Position numbers and translations under genes: made by a program. This document shows positions 1 to 6,628 of a stretch of DNA of 33,347 nucleotides, piece by piece. Location: the NCBI GenBank assembly GCA_020027535.1, contig JAHRAK010000097.1, forward strand, positions 1-33,347, in the 5' to 3' direction. The stretch is from Nitrospirales bacterium (GTDB lineage Bacteria; Nitrospirota; Nitrospiria; Nitrospirales; UBA8639). How positions within the stretch are numbered: the first letter of the stretch is position 1; each line of letters starts with the position of its first letter. The notes beneath the pieces were generated by a model. That model ran no database searches. It was given only the letters and a program-made list of their open reading frames with translations, and was not told where the DNA came from.

Positions 1-1
1 G

Positions 2-109
2 GGCATTCAGGGCATCGTGTGGGACTGGGACGACCTCCTAGATCTGATCGACGCCCACCGGCCGACCACCGGACCCCGAGGCCCGTATAAAAAACGCATT
101 TCAAACTGA
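2..109 (+). CDS. C-terminal fragment of a probable transposase (partial, runs off the left edge)
   Basis: Frame 2 is open from the window edge to a TGA at 107-109 and gives 35 residues that begin GIQGIVWDWDDLLDLIDAHR and end in a basic GPYKKR tail. The pattern of a small hydrophobic run followed by a VW-x-(D/E)-(D/E)-(L/I)-(L/I) helix and a basic end resembles the extreme C-terminus of IS transposases that close with a 'TPAMAAGxxDHVW' segment, but only the last residues are visible, so the family cannot be fixed. The following 24 bases separate it from the convergent hypothetical gene. No terminal inverted repeat could be recognised. It could equally be the end of an unrelated protein. Confidence 0.4.
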   Translation, partial: GIQGIVWDWDDLLDLIDAHRPTTGPRGPYKKRISN

Positions 110-133
110 CGCACTACCAGCGCCTGAAAAGGT

Positions 134-502
134 CTAAGATCCGGAGAAATTCTGCCCTTCGTTTTTCCTCTCCTCCTGGCGTTTCCGCACCCAGGCTTCC
201 CAGGATTTTCCCGAAGCCGTATCTTGCCCCGTAAAATGGAAGGCGTGAATCTCGCGGCAGGGAATTTTTCGGGGACAGGGATGATCAGGTTGGAACATCT
301 CCAAGTAGGAACGCGGGCCATCCAACACGCGATTAAAGAGATAGCCGTTGGTGGATTCCCGGGACTTCAGTTCCAGGGTAATATCGCCTCGGTACCCAAA
401 AGCCAATTCAACGACATTGAGCAACTCTTCCTGAGAGCCTGGACGAAAGACTGCTCCCTGGAGGCTTTTTTCAGAAGGTTCTTCAGGCGCATCCTGAGAC
501 AT
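134..502 (-). CDS. Conserved hypothetical protein with a GKSWEAWV C-terminal motif, next to hpnH
   Basis: I do not know a function for this 122-residue soluble protein. No signal peptide or membrane segment is visible. The N-terminal third is acidic and polar (starts MSQDAPEEPSEK). The core looks like a small beta-rich domain: a hydrophobic strand with GDITLEL, a turn with NGYLFNR, then KIPCREIHAFHFTGQDTA, and finally GKSWEAWVRK before a charged tail. From memory the 'FTGxDTAxGKSWExWV' ending recurs in short uncharacterised bacterial proteins, which makes a real gene likely. The frame stays open upstream to 598, but that extension overlaps the end of hpnH; ATG at 502 clears hpnH by 41 bases and gives a compact protein. 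It is probably co-transcribed behind hpnH. Confidence 0.7.
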   Translation of the reverse strand: MSQDAPEEPSEKSLQGAVFRPGSQEELLNVVELAFGYRGDITLELKSRESTNGYLFNRVLDGPRSYLEMFQPDHPCPRKIPCREIHAFHFTGQDTASGKSWEAWVRKRQEERKNEGQNFSGS

Positions 503-543
503 AGGCACCGTGAAATGGAACCGGAAAACCGGAAAGAGGGGAA

Positions 544-1560
544 TCAGGTCATGTTGGGGAAAAGCGTGGCCTTCACGGTTCCGGCAAACCCGGACCACGA
601 ACTAAATGTGTCCTCTACGGCGGAGGCTTCGTACCCGCAATGCACCATGCAGTCCCGACATTTCTCATTTCGCCCAACGCCATATTGCTCCCACGCCGTC
701 GACTCGAGCAATTCCCGGAAACTCGACACATAGCCATCCTGCAAAAGGTAGCAGGGCTTTTGCCAGCCGAAAATATTATAGGTGGGGTTTCCCCATGGGG
801 TGCATTGATACTCACGTTTGCCCTCGAGAAATTCCAAAAACAGGGGCGATTGGTTGAATCGCCACCGGCGTTTTCTCTTCGCGAGCACATCAGAAAACAG
901 TTCCTGCGTCCGATGTCGCCTTAAGAAGCTATGCTGGTCCGGCGCCTTTTCGTAACTATAGCCAGGGGATATCATCATCCCCTCCACCCCAAGATCCATC
1001 ATCTCGTCAAAAAAGGCTCGTACCCGTTGCGGATTCGCATCGTTGAAGAGGGTCGTGTTGGTGGTGACTCGGAATCCTCTTTTTAAGGCGGTTTTGATCG
1101 CTTTCGTCGCGACGTCATACACCCCATCACGACACACCGTGAGATCATGTTCATCGCGTAACCCGTCCATGTGGACACTGAAGGTCAAATAGTTGGAGGG
1201 TTCATATTCGTCAATTTTGCGTTCCAATAGAATCGCATTCGTGCACAAATACACATACTTTTTGCGTTGCACCAACCCTTGAACGATGTCCTGCATCTCG
1301 GGATGAATGAGTGGCTCCCCGCCGGGAATGCTGATAATAGGAGCTCCACATTCTTCAGCCGCCGCCCAACATTGTTCAGGCGTCAACCGTCGATCCAACA
1401 CATGCTCGGGATATTGGATCTTTCCGCAACCAGCACAGGCTAAATTGCACCGAAAAAGCGGCTCCAACATCAACACCAGCGGATAACGTTTGACGCCCTT
1501 GAGTTTTTGCGAGACAACGTAACTGACAACAGTTGCCATCTGGGAGAGAGGAACAGCCAT
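544..1560 (-). CDS. hpnH: Adenosyl-hopane synthase HpnH (radical SAM)
   Basis: HpnH joins a 5'-deoxyadenosyl radical to diploptene to form adenosylhopane, the first step in extending the hopanoid side chain. The 338-residue protein has the radical-SAM iron-sulfur motif CNLACAGC (C38, C42, C45; CX3CX2C) right after the FRCN strand, an SIPGGEPL segment typical of SAM binding, and a Cys-rich C-terminal part (EKCRDCMVHCGYE). The start MAVPLSQM at 1560 matches the usual HpnH N-terminus; a longer reading to 1602 would run almost into tRNA-Cys and is rejected. The gene lies 47 bases behind tRNA-Cys, whose promoter is the nearest one visible, so the two may share a transcript. Other hopanoid genes (shc, hpnG) are further upstream on the same strand. 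Confidence 0.94.
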   Translation of the reverse strand: MAVPLSQMATVVSYVVSQKLKGVKRYPLVLMLEPLFRCNLACAGCGKIQYPEHVLDRRLTPEQCWAAAEECGAPIISIPGGEPLIHPEMQDIVQGLVQRKKYVYLCTNAILLERKIDEYEPSNYLTFSVHMDGLRDEHDLTVCRDGVYDVATKAIKTALKRGFRVTTNTTLFNDANPQRVRAFFDEMMDLGVEGMMISPGYSYEKAPDQHSFLRRHRTQELFSDVLAKRKRRWRFNQSPLFLEFLEGKREYQCTPWGNPTYNIFGWQKPCYLLQDGYVSSFRELLESTAWEQYGVGRNEKCRDCMVHCGYEASAVEDTFSSWSGFAGTVKATLFPNMT

Positions 1561-1607
1561 AATTTTCCAGGGACCCTTCTTGCTCGACTCACAGGACGTC
1601 ATCGAAA

Positions 1608-1683
1608 TGGAGGCGCCGAGCGGGATCGAACCGCTGAATCGCAGTTTTGCAGACTGCTCCCTTAGCCACTTGGGTACGGCGCC
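1608..1683 (-). tRNA. tRNA-Cys (anticodon GCA)
   Basis: On the minus strand the sequence folds as a full cloverleaf. The acceptor stem is GGCGCCG paired with CGGCGCC. The anticodon stem GCAGT/ACTGC encloses the loop CTGCAAA with anticodon GCA. The T-arm carries GGTTCGATCC. The discriminator base is T (U) and the CCA end is encoded at 1608-1610. The 76-base length includes CCA. It sits between ispG and hpnH on the same strand, with its own strong promoter immediately upstream. Confidence 0.97.
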
Positions 1684-1691
1684 CGCACGAC

Positions 1692-1720
1692 ATTATAACG
1701 AGGCACCCGAACCCTGACAA
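1692..1720 (-). promoter_or_regulatory. Sigma-70-type promoter of tRNA-Cys
   Basis: On the minus strand TTGTCA (1715-1720) and a perfect TATAAT (1692-1697) are separated by exactly 17 bases. The -10 box ends only eight bases before the mature tRNA 5' end at 1683, so the transcript should carry almost no 5' leader. It is also the nearest visible promoter for hpnH. Confidence 0.8.
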
Positions 1721-1782
1721 GGAGACGGCGGAAAACCCAACGACTGGCCTTCCGCAAAGAATCTTCCAGTGGATTGCGCGAG

Positions 1783-2967
1783 CTAGCGCGAGGGCAAGAC
1801 GGGAAGTTCACGACTCGCGGATGCATCGTGAGAATCATGAGAAGCAATGGTCACCCGGGAAACAGGCGAAGCGGATGGGGAGGACACCTCTTCATGGGCG
1901 TCATTCTGTTCCAACGCCATCAACTCGACTTCATCAATGAGGACATTCATCAATTCTTCTGACGGCACTTTTTTTACAAGCTTCCCTCTTTTGAACAAAA
2001 TTCCCATGCCCTGTCCGCCCGCAATGCCGATATCCGCCTCTTTCCCTTCACCAATACCATTCACCACGCATCCCAGGACGGACACGTTCAAGGGCATTTT
2101 AATATGACTTAACCGTTTTTCCAGTTCATTGGCCAGTCGCACCACGTCAATTTCGACCCGACCACAGGTCGGACACGCAATGACGTTCACTCCGCGATGA
2201 CGAAGTTCCAGGGACTTGAGAATTTCAAAGCCGACCTTCACTTCTTCCACGGGATCGGCGGCCAGAGACACCCTCAAGGTATCGCCGATACCTTGAGATA
2301 ACAACCAACCCAATCCGATGGCGGATTTGACGGCCCCGGTCCTGGCCGTCCCCGCCTCGGTGATCCCGATATGAAGCGGATAATCCGATTGATGGGCAAA
2401 TAACCAATACGCGTCAACGGCCATGTGGACGTCGGAGGCTTTTAAGGACACCTTCATGTTCGTGAAGCCCATATCCTCAATGGCGTGGACGGCATTCAAC
2501 GCCGATTCCGACAAGGCCTCTGCCGTGGGATACCCGTACTTCTCCAACAGTGGGCGCTCCAACGAACCGCCGTTGACCCCGACCCGGAGCGGAATACCTT
2601 GATCCTGCACCGCCTTGATCACTTCGGCCAACCGCCACCACGGCCCGATGTTTCCGGGATTGATGCGAACACAGTCCACGACTTCGGCTGCTTTGAGCGC
2701 CAACCGATGATCAAAGTGCACGTCAGCTATTAAAGGAATCGAGATCCGGGCTTTGATTTTGGGAAGGGCCGCCGCGGCATCTTGATCGGGCACGGCCACC
2801 CGGACCAGTTCACATCCCACCGCTTCCATCTGATGAATTTGTTCGACGGTTCCCTGGACGTCGCTCGGATGCGGGACGGTCATGGACTGGACCGCAATGG
2901 GCGCCCCGCCTCCAATTTTGACGGAACCCACCTGGATCTGTCTGGTTTTTTTTCGCGTAATCCTCAT
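1783..2967 (-). CDS. ispG: 4-hydroxy-3-methylbut-2-enyl diphosphate synthase (IspG/GcpE)
   Basis: IspG reduces methylerythritol cyclodiphosphate to HMBPP, the penultimate step of the MEP isoprenoid pathway, using a [4Fe-4S] cluster. The N-terminal TIM-barrel part shows VQSMTV and NPGNIG; the C-terminal cluster domain has CPTCGR (C265, C268), C300 in VLGCVVNGIGEG, and E307 as the fourth ligand. At 394 residues it is slightly longer than the common bacterial form because of a low-complexity C-terminal tail after about residue 360. It begins 14 bases after the dxs stop, with a GAAGAAG purine run ahead of ATG, so dxs and ispG are probably one operon. Pairing the first and the sixth MEP enzyme next to hopanoid genes fits precursor supply to squalene. 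Confidence 0.97.
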   Translation of the reverse strand: MRITRKKTRQIQVGSVKIGGGAPIAVQSMTVPHPSDVQGTVEQIHQMEAVGCELVRVAVPDQDAAAALPKIKARISIPLIADVHFDHRLALKAAEVVDCVRINPGNIGPWWRLAEVIKAVQDQGIPLRVGVNGGSLERPLLEKYGYPTAEALSESALNAVHAIEDMGFTNMKVSLKASDVHMAVDAYWLFAHQSDYPLHIGITEAGTARTGAVKSAIGLGWLLSQGIGDTLRVSLAADPVEEVKVGFEILKSLELRHRGVNVIACPTCGRVEIDVVRLANELEKRLSHIKMPLNVSVLGCVVNGIGEGKEADIGIAGGQGMGILFKRGKLVKKVPSEELMNVLIDEVELMALEQNDAHEEVSSPSASPVSRVTIASHDSHDASASRELPVLPSR

Positions 2968-2981
2968 AGAGAACCGCTTCT

Positions 2982-4877
2982 TCAGGTCAAGACCGATCCA
3001 ACGGAGACACGAGCGAATAGTTGTTTGGCTTGTTGATAAATCCCGTCTGCCGTCAAGCCGTATTTCTCTCGGAGGAAATCTTGAGGTCCCTGTTCAATGA
3101 ACCAGTCAGGCAACCCCATACACTTCGTCGGTACGTTGATAAGGCCATCCTCGGAGAGGGACTCAAGAACCGTGGACCCGAATCCACCCATTGCGGAGCC
3201 CTCTTCTACGGTGAGCAGACACTTCACCTGCTTCGCCACGGTTCCGATCAAATCGCCATCGAGCGGTTTGACAAAACGGGCATTGATCACCGCAACGGAA
3301 ATGCCTTCCTGCCCCAACCGCTCGGCCGCCGTCATCGCTAGATGTACCGTCGCACCGATTGCCACCAGGGCAACGTCCGTGCCTTGTCGCAACAATTCAC
3401 CTTTGCCCAGGGGCAGCACTTCCGGGACCTGATCCAGTTTCACCCCCAACCCCGAGCCCCGGGGATAACGCACGGCGGCAGGCTTGTCGCAGCTGATACA
3501 CGACTTGACCATATGCTGTAATTCATTTTCGTCCTTGGGGGCCATAATGACCATGTTCGGCATATGCCGAAGATACGCAAAATCAAACACCCCATGGTGG
3601 GTCGTCCCGTCCTGCGCGACAAGCCCCCCTCGATCGATGCAGAACGTCACCGGCAGATTCTGCGTGGCCACGTCATGAATCACCTGGTCGTAGGCTCGTT
3701 GCAGGAAGGTCGAATAGATAGGAATCACCGGCCTCATGCCCTGTGTGGACATTCCCGCGGCAAACGTCACGGCATGTTGTTCGGCGATCCCGACGTCATA
3801 GAGCCGATCGGGAAAGATCTTTTCAAAGGCGTTCAATCCCGTCCCTTCACACATCGCAGCCGTAATCGCCACAATACGCGGATCTTCCTGGGCCAATTGA
3901 ATAAGCGTGTTGACGGCGACGCTGCTGTACGAAGGCCGCACAGATTTGCCCTTGGGCTTTCCCGTATCGAGGTCAAAGGGTGAACTGGCGTGAAACCACA
4001 CGGGATCATTCATCGCCGGTTTATAGCCCAACCCCTTTTTCGTGAGCACGTGCAATAGCGTGGGGCCATGCAGCTTAAGCACGTTCTCCAGGGTCGGCAG
4101 CAAATATTCAAATTGGTGGCCGTCAAGGGGCCCGATGTACCGAAACCCCAATTCCTCGAACAGCATCCCAGGCAACACCAACCCTTTGGCCAACGATTGA
4201 GCCCGACCAGCCACTTTCTTCACCTGTCCGCCGATACGAGGGATCGTCTCCAGGATTCGACTCGCCTTTTCTTGTATGCGAACGCCCAACTCCCCGGTAA
4301 TGGTCCGATTCAGATAGGCGGAAATCGCCCCGACGTTTTTCGAAATCGACATTTGATTGTCGTTCAAAATCACCAACAGGTCTTTCTGGCCATCACCGGC
4401 TTGCTGAAGACCCTCGAGCGTCAGCCCCGAAGTCAATGCGCCGTCTCCAACGACGCAGACGACCTTATGCGATTGTTTTTGTTGTTCACGGGCTGCCACA
4501 AAGCCCACCGCAGCAGAAACACCCGTACCCGCATGACCGGCATTAAACGTGTCATACACACTTTCTTCCCGCTTGCAAAACCCACTTAATCCACCAAATT
4601 GCCGAATGGTATGAAATTGTTCCCGACGCCCGGTCAATAACTTATGCGCATAGGTCTGATTGCTGGTATCCCAGACAATCAAATCCTTCGGAGTGTCCAA
4701 CAGGTAATGAAGAGCGACGGTCAATTCAACGACACCGAGATTAGAAGCGAGGTGCCCGCCGACGTTCGAGATCACGGCAAGAATCTGGTCACGAATTTCC
4801 TGGCACAAATCCGGAAATTGTTCGGGTGACAACTTTTTGAGATCGGACGGCCCTTCGATTCCTTTCAGGAGAGACAT
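2982..4877 (-). CDS. dxs: 1-deoxy-D-xylulose-5-phosphate synthase
   Basis: Dxs condenses pyruvate and glyceraldehyde-3-phosphate to DXP with thiamine diphosphate, the entry step of the MEP pathway. The 631-residue protein is the usual length. Visible signatures are HLASNLGVVELTVALH near the N-terminus, the ThDP motif GDGALTSG followed by NDNQMSISKNVG, the GPTLLHVLTKKGLGY segment, and the transketolase-like pyrimidine-binding block with DRGGLVAQDGTTHHGVFD. That last block departs slightly from the commonest DRAGxVGxDGxTHxG pattern. Start ATG at 4877 is preferred over a reading to 4919 because AAGGA lies at a normal distance before MSLLKGIEG. ispG follows after 14 bases; the HpnM-like gene precedes it by about 209 bases. 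Confidence 0.97.
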   Translation of the reverse strand: MSLLKGIEGPSDLKKLSPEQFPDLCQEIRDQILAVISNVGGHLASNLGVVELTVALHYLLDTPKDLIVWDTSNQTYAHKLLTGRREQFHTIRQFGGLSGFCKREESVYDTFNAGHAGTGVSAAVGFVAAREQQKQSHKVVCVVGDGALTSGLTLEGLQQAGDGQKDLLVILNDNQMSISKNVGAISAYLNRTITGELGVRIQEKASRILETIPRIGGQVKKVAGRAQSLAKGLVLPGMLFEELGFRYIGPLDGHQFEYLLPTLENVLKLHGPTLLHVLTKKGLGYKPAMNDPVWFHASSPFDLDTGKPKGKSVRPSYSSVAVNTLIQLAQEDPRIVAITAAMCEGTGLNAFEKIFPDRLYDVGIAEQHAVTFAAGMSTQGMRPVIPIYSTFLQRAYDQVIHDVATQNLPVTFCIDRGGLVAQDGTTHHGVFDFAYLRHMPNMVIMAPKDENELQHMVKSCISCDKPAAVRYPRGSGLGVKLDQVPEVLPLGKGELLRQGTDVALVAIGATVHLAMTAAERLGQEGISVAVINARFVKPLDGDLIGTVAKQVKCLLTVEEGSAMGGFGSTVLESLSEDGLINVPTKCMGLPDWFIEQGPQDFLREKYGLTADGIYQQAKQLFARVSVGSVLT

Positions 4878-4952
4878 ACCCGTATCCTTCTTATGAGCAA
4901 TGTAGGAGCGCTTTCCCAACTCGTTGACGGGAAAAGAAAAACACCCACGGCT

Positions 4953-4981
4953 AGTTTCGCAAAATCAGGGCATGCTGTCAA
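4953..4981 (-). promoter_or_regulatory. Possible dxs promoter
   Basis: On the minus strand a perfect TTGACA (4976-4981) is followed after 17 bases by GAAACT (4953-4958), a weak -10. It lies about 75 bases upstream of the dxs start in the gap behind the HpnM-like gene. The -35 is strong, the -10 poor, so this is only a candidate. Confidence 0.4.
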
Positions 4982-5004
4982 GAAATCCCACTAGGAGATC
5001 TTAC

Positions 5005-5027
5005 CGAAACGTTCCGATCACGTTTCG
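5005..5027 (-). terminator. Stem-loop between the HpnM-like gene and dxs
   Basis: A perfect 7-bp inverted repeat, CGAAACG (5005-5011) and CGTTTCG (5021-5027), encloses a 9-base loop about 60 bases after the stop of the HpnM-like gene. There is no clear U-run after it, so it may be a weak terminator, an mRNA-stabilising hairpin, or nothing. Confidence 0.3.
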
Positions 5028-5086
5028 CTCGGGTGCCTCGGGCTGAAGGGCAAGGCTTCAACGATGAAGGTTGGCTACAGGCAACT

Positions 5087-5743
5087 CTACGATTGAAGCC
5101 GGGCGGTTTTGGTTCGTAATTTCTCAAGAAGACCCTCAACCGACTCGGCCTCGATGATCCGTCCAAATTGGCTTCGAAAATTCTTGACCAGACTGACGCC
5201 GTCCAGGACCACGTCATACACCCTCCAGACATTCGAGCTCTTCAGCATGCGGTAATAGATGGAGAGGGTTGACTTGTCGGAGGTCACCGCCGTTTGAACC
5301 TCGACAAAATCTCCTTTTCTCCGTTCTTTGAGGTATTCAACCTGTTCACCGGAATAGCCATCAACGTTTCCGGCATATGTTTTAGAGAGAAAGCGCCGAA
5401 AAAGATGTACGAATTCTTCCCGGTCGGCTTCGCTTAATTGCTGCCAATGCTTCCCCAAGGTTCTTTTCCCCATTTCTTGATAGTCGAACCGCTTTCCGAT
5501 GATGTCTTCCAGGATTTCCAAGCGGTCCTGGGCTCTTTCCGATGCCTTCAGAGACTCATCTCCCAAAACCTTCAAAACCTGATCGATGGTCCCTTTCATA
5601 GCCTCCATAGCGGAACCTGTCTCCATCTCCGCTGAAAGGTGTCCTGAAAATCCAAAAACCGCCAACCCAAGAATCAATGCACCGATCAGGGTTCGGACTC
5701 GTGTTTCAATCGTTCTTGCGATTCCTGGAGGTAACTGAGGCAT
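5087..5743 (-). CDS. MlaC/Ttg2D-family periplasmic lipid-binding protein (HpnM-like)
   Basis: The family carries phospholipids or hopanoids across the periplasm; copies in hopanoid clusters are called HpnM. The 218-residue protein starts with a signal peptide: basic segment, hydrophobic core LIGALILGLAVFGF, then likely cleavage after GHLSA (residue 38). The mature part shows the MlaC pattern: a helical N-terminal region, DYQEMGKRTLGKHWQQLS, REEFVHLFRRFLSKTYA, a charged strand pair around VEVQTAV, and the terminal block WRVYDVVLDGVSLVKNFRSQF. ATG at 5743 was chosen because AAGGA sits seven bases before it; two in-frame starts slightly upstream are less well placed. It follows hpnG by 73 bases and precedes dxs. 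Its place among hopanoid genes favours hopanoid transport, but the substrate is inferred. Confidence 0.88.
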   Translation of the reverse strand: MPQLPPGIARTIETRVRTLIGALILGLAVFGFSGHLSAEMETGSAMEAMKGTIDQVLKVLGDESLKASERAQDRLEILEDIIGKRFDYQEMGKRTLGKHWQQLSEADREEFVHLFRRFLSKTYAGNVDGYSGEQVEYLKERRKGDFVEVQTAVTSDKSTLSIYYRMLKSSNVWRVYDVVLDGVSLVKNFRSQFGRIIEAESVEGLLEKLRTKTARLQS

Positions 5744-5816
5744 AACCATTTCCTTTCTTAGCGACACCTATACGGTCGTTCTCAACTGTTACACAATAGA
5801 GTCGTTGACCAATAGT

Positions 5817-6578
5817 TCAGGCGCTATTTTCTGCTACCGAAAAGAAAGTTGCAAAGAATTGAGTCAGCCGCGTCGACGCCACGTTTTTTTGCCGACGCAG
5901 TCGATTAAACGCTGGCCATATTCCCGGGGTTTTGGCAACGGCCCACACCCCTTGAAAGAATGTGCTTGATCGGCAAAAAAGGTTCAGGTCAAGGGGCAAA
6001 TCTTCCTCCACACGATCTGAAACCGACCGGACCACGAAAAACGGGATGCCCCGTCGTGCAGCCATCGTCCCGATCGCCGCACTTTCCATATCCAGACTGC
6101 TCGCCTCACAAGCCCGGCCGATGGCCTGTTTGTCTCTAGCCAACCACACAATATTTCCCACGGTAACCAACCGTCCGGATAGAACCGTGTCCTCTGATAA
6201 GTGTGCCGTGTGCCAAGCTTTTTGTCGATACAAGGCACTACAGAAAATCGAGGCATGAGGGAAAGAACCCGTGATGATCGATTCCTGACAGACAACCTGC
6301 TCAGGAATCACCAAATCGCCGATTTGTGAGGGAACCAAGGCTCCGGCAAACCCTGATGCAATACACACGGTCCAGGGTCTCTTATCGAAAACCGCCTCAC
6401 ATGCGGCCTGCGCTTTCGCCAACCCGACACCGGTTTGGATGACGGCCACGAAACAGGACGCATTCGCCCACCAACGCCATTTGACGCCCTTCACCCGCTC
6501 GACACGGCTCCCGGGCAACGCGCGCTCAATGGCGTCAAACTCCCAAGGGGTCGCGGCAAAGACGGCGATATTCTCCAG
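5817..6578 (-). CDS. hpnG: Hopanoid-associated phosphorylase/nucleosidase HpnG, with apparent CTG start
   Basis: HpnG removes adenine from adenosylhopane to give ribosylhopane, downstream of HpnH. The protein resembles the MTA/SAH nucleosidase (PNP/UDP phosphorylase) fold: AVFAATPWEFDAIERALPG at the start, IQTGVGLAKAQAACEAVF, IASGFAGAL, then the purine-binding and catalytic block with SLDMESAAIG and VVRSVSD. Length from the proposed start is 253 residues, normal for the family. No ATG, GTG or TTG lies in frame between the shc stop and residue 1. The frame is open far upstream (to 6983) but only through the shc coding region. A CTG at 6576-6578 is the best start: CCGGAG lies six bases before it and the protein then begins exactly where family members do. 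It is the gene after shc. Confidence 0.88.
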   Translation of the reverse strand: MENIAVFAATPWEFDAIERALPGSRVERVKGVKWRWWANASCFVAVIQTGVGLAKAQAACEAVFDKRPWTVCIASGFAGALVPSQIGDLVIPEQVVCQESIITGSFPHASIFCSALYRQKAWHTAHLSEDTVLSGRLVTVGNIVWLARDKQAIGRACEASSLDMESAAIGTMAARRGIPFFVVRSVSDRVEEDLPLDLNLFCRSSTFFQGVWAVAKTPGIWPAFNRLRRQKNVASTRLTQFFATFFSVAENSA

Positions 6579-6628
6579 GAAACACTCCGGAAACTGTTGA
6601 AGTGAGAAAGGACGACGCCAATCAGCGG

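Noticed and set aside
5054-5100. 8-bp inverted repeat GGCTTCAA/TTGAAGCC around the HpnM-like stop
   Set aside because: The 31-base loop is long and it overlaps coding sequence; chance is likely.
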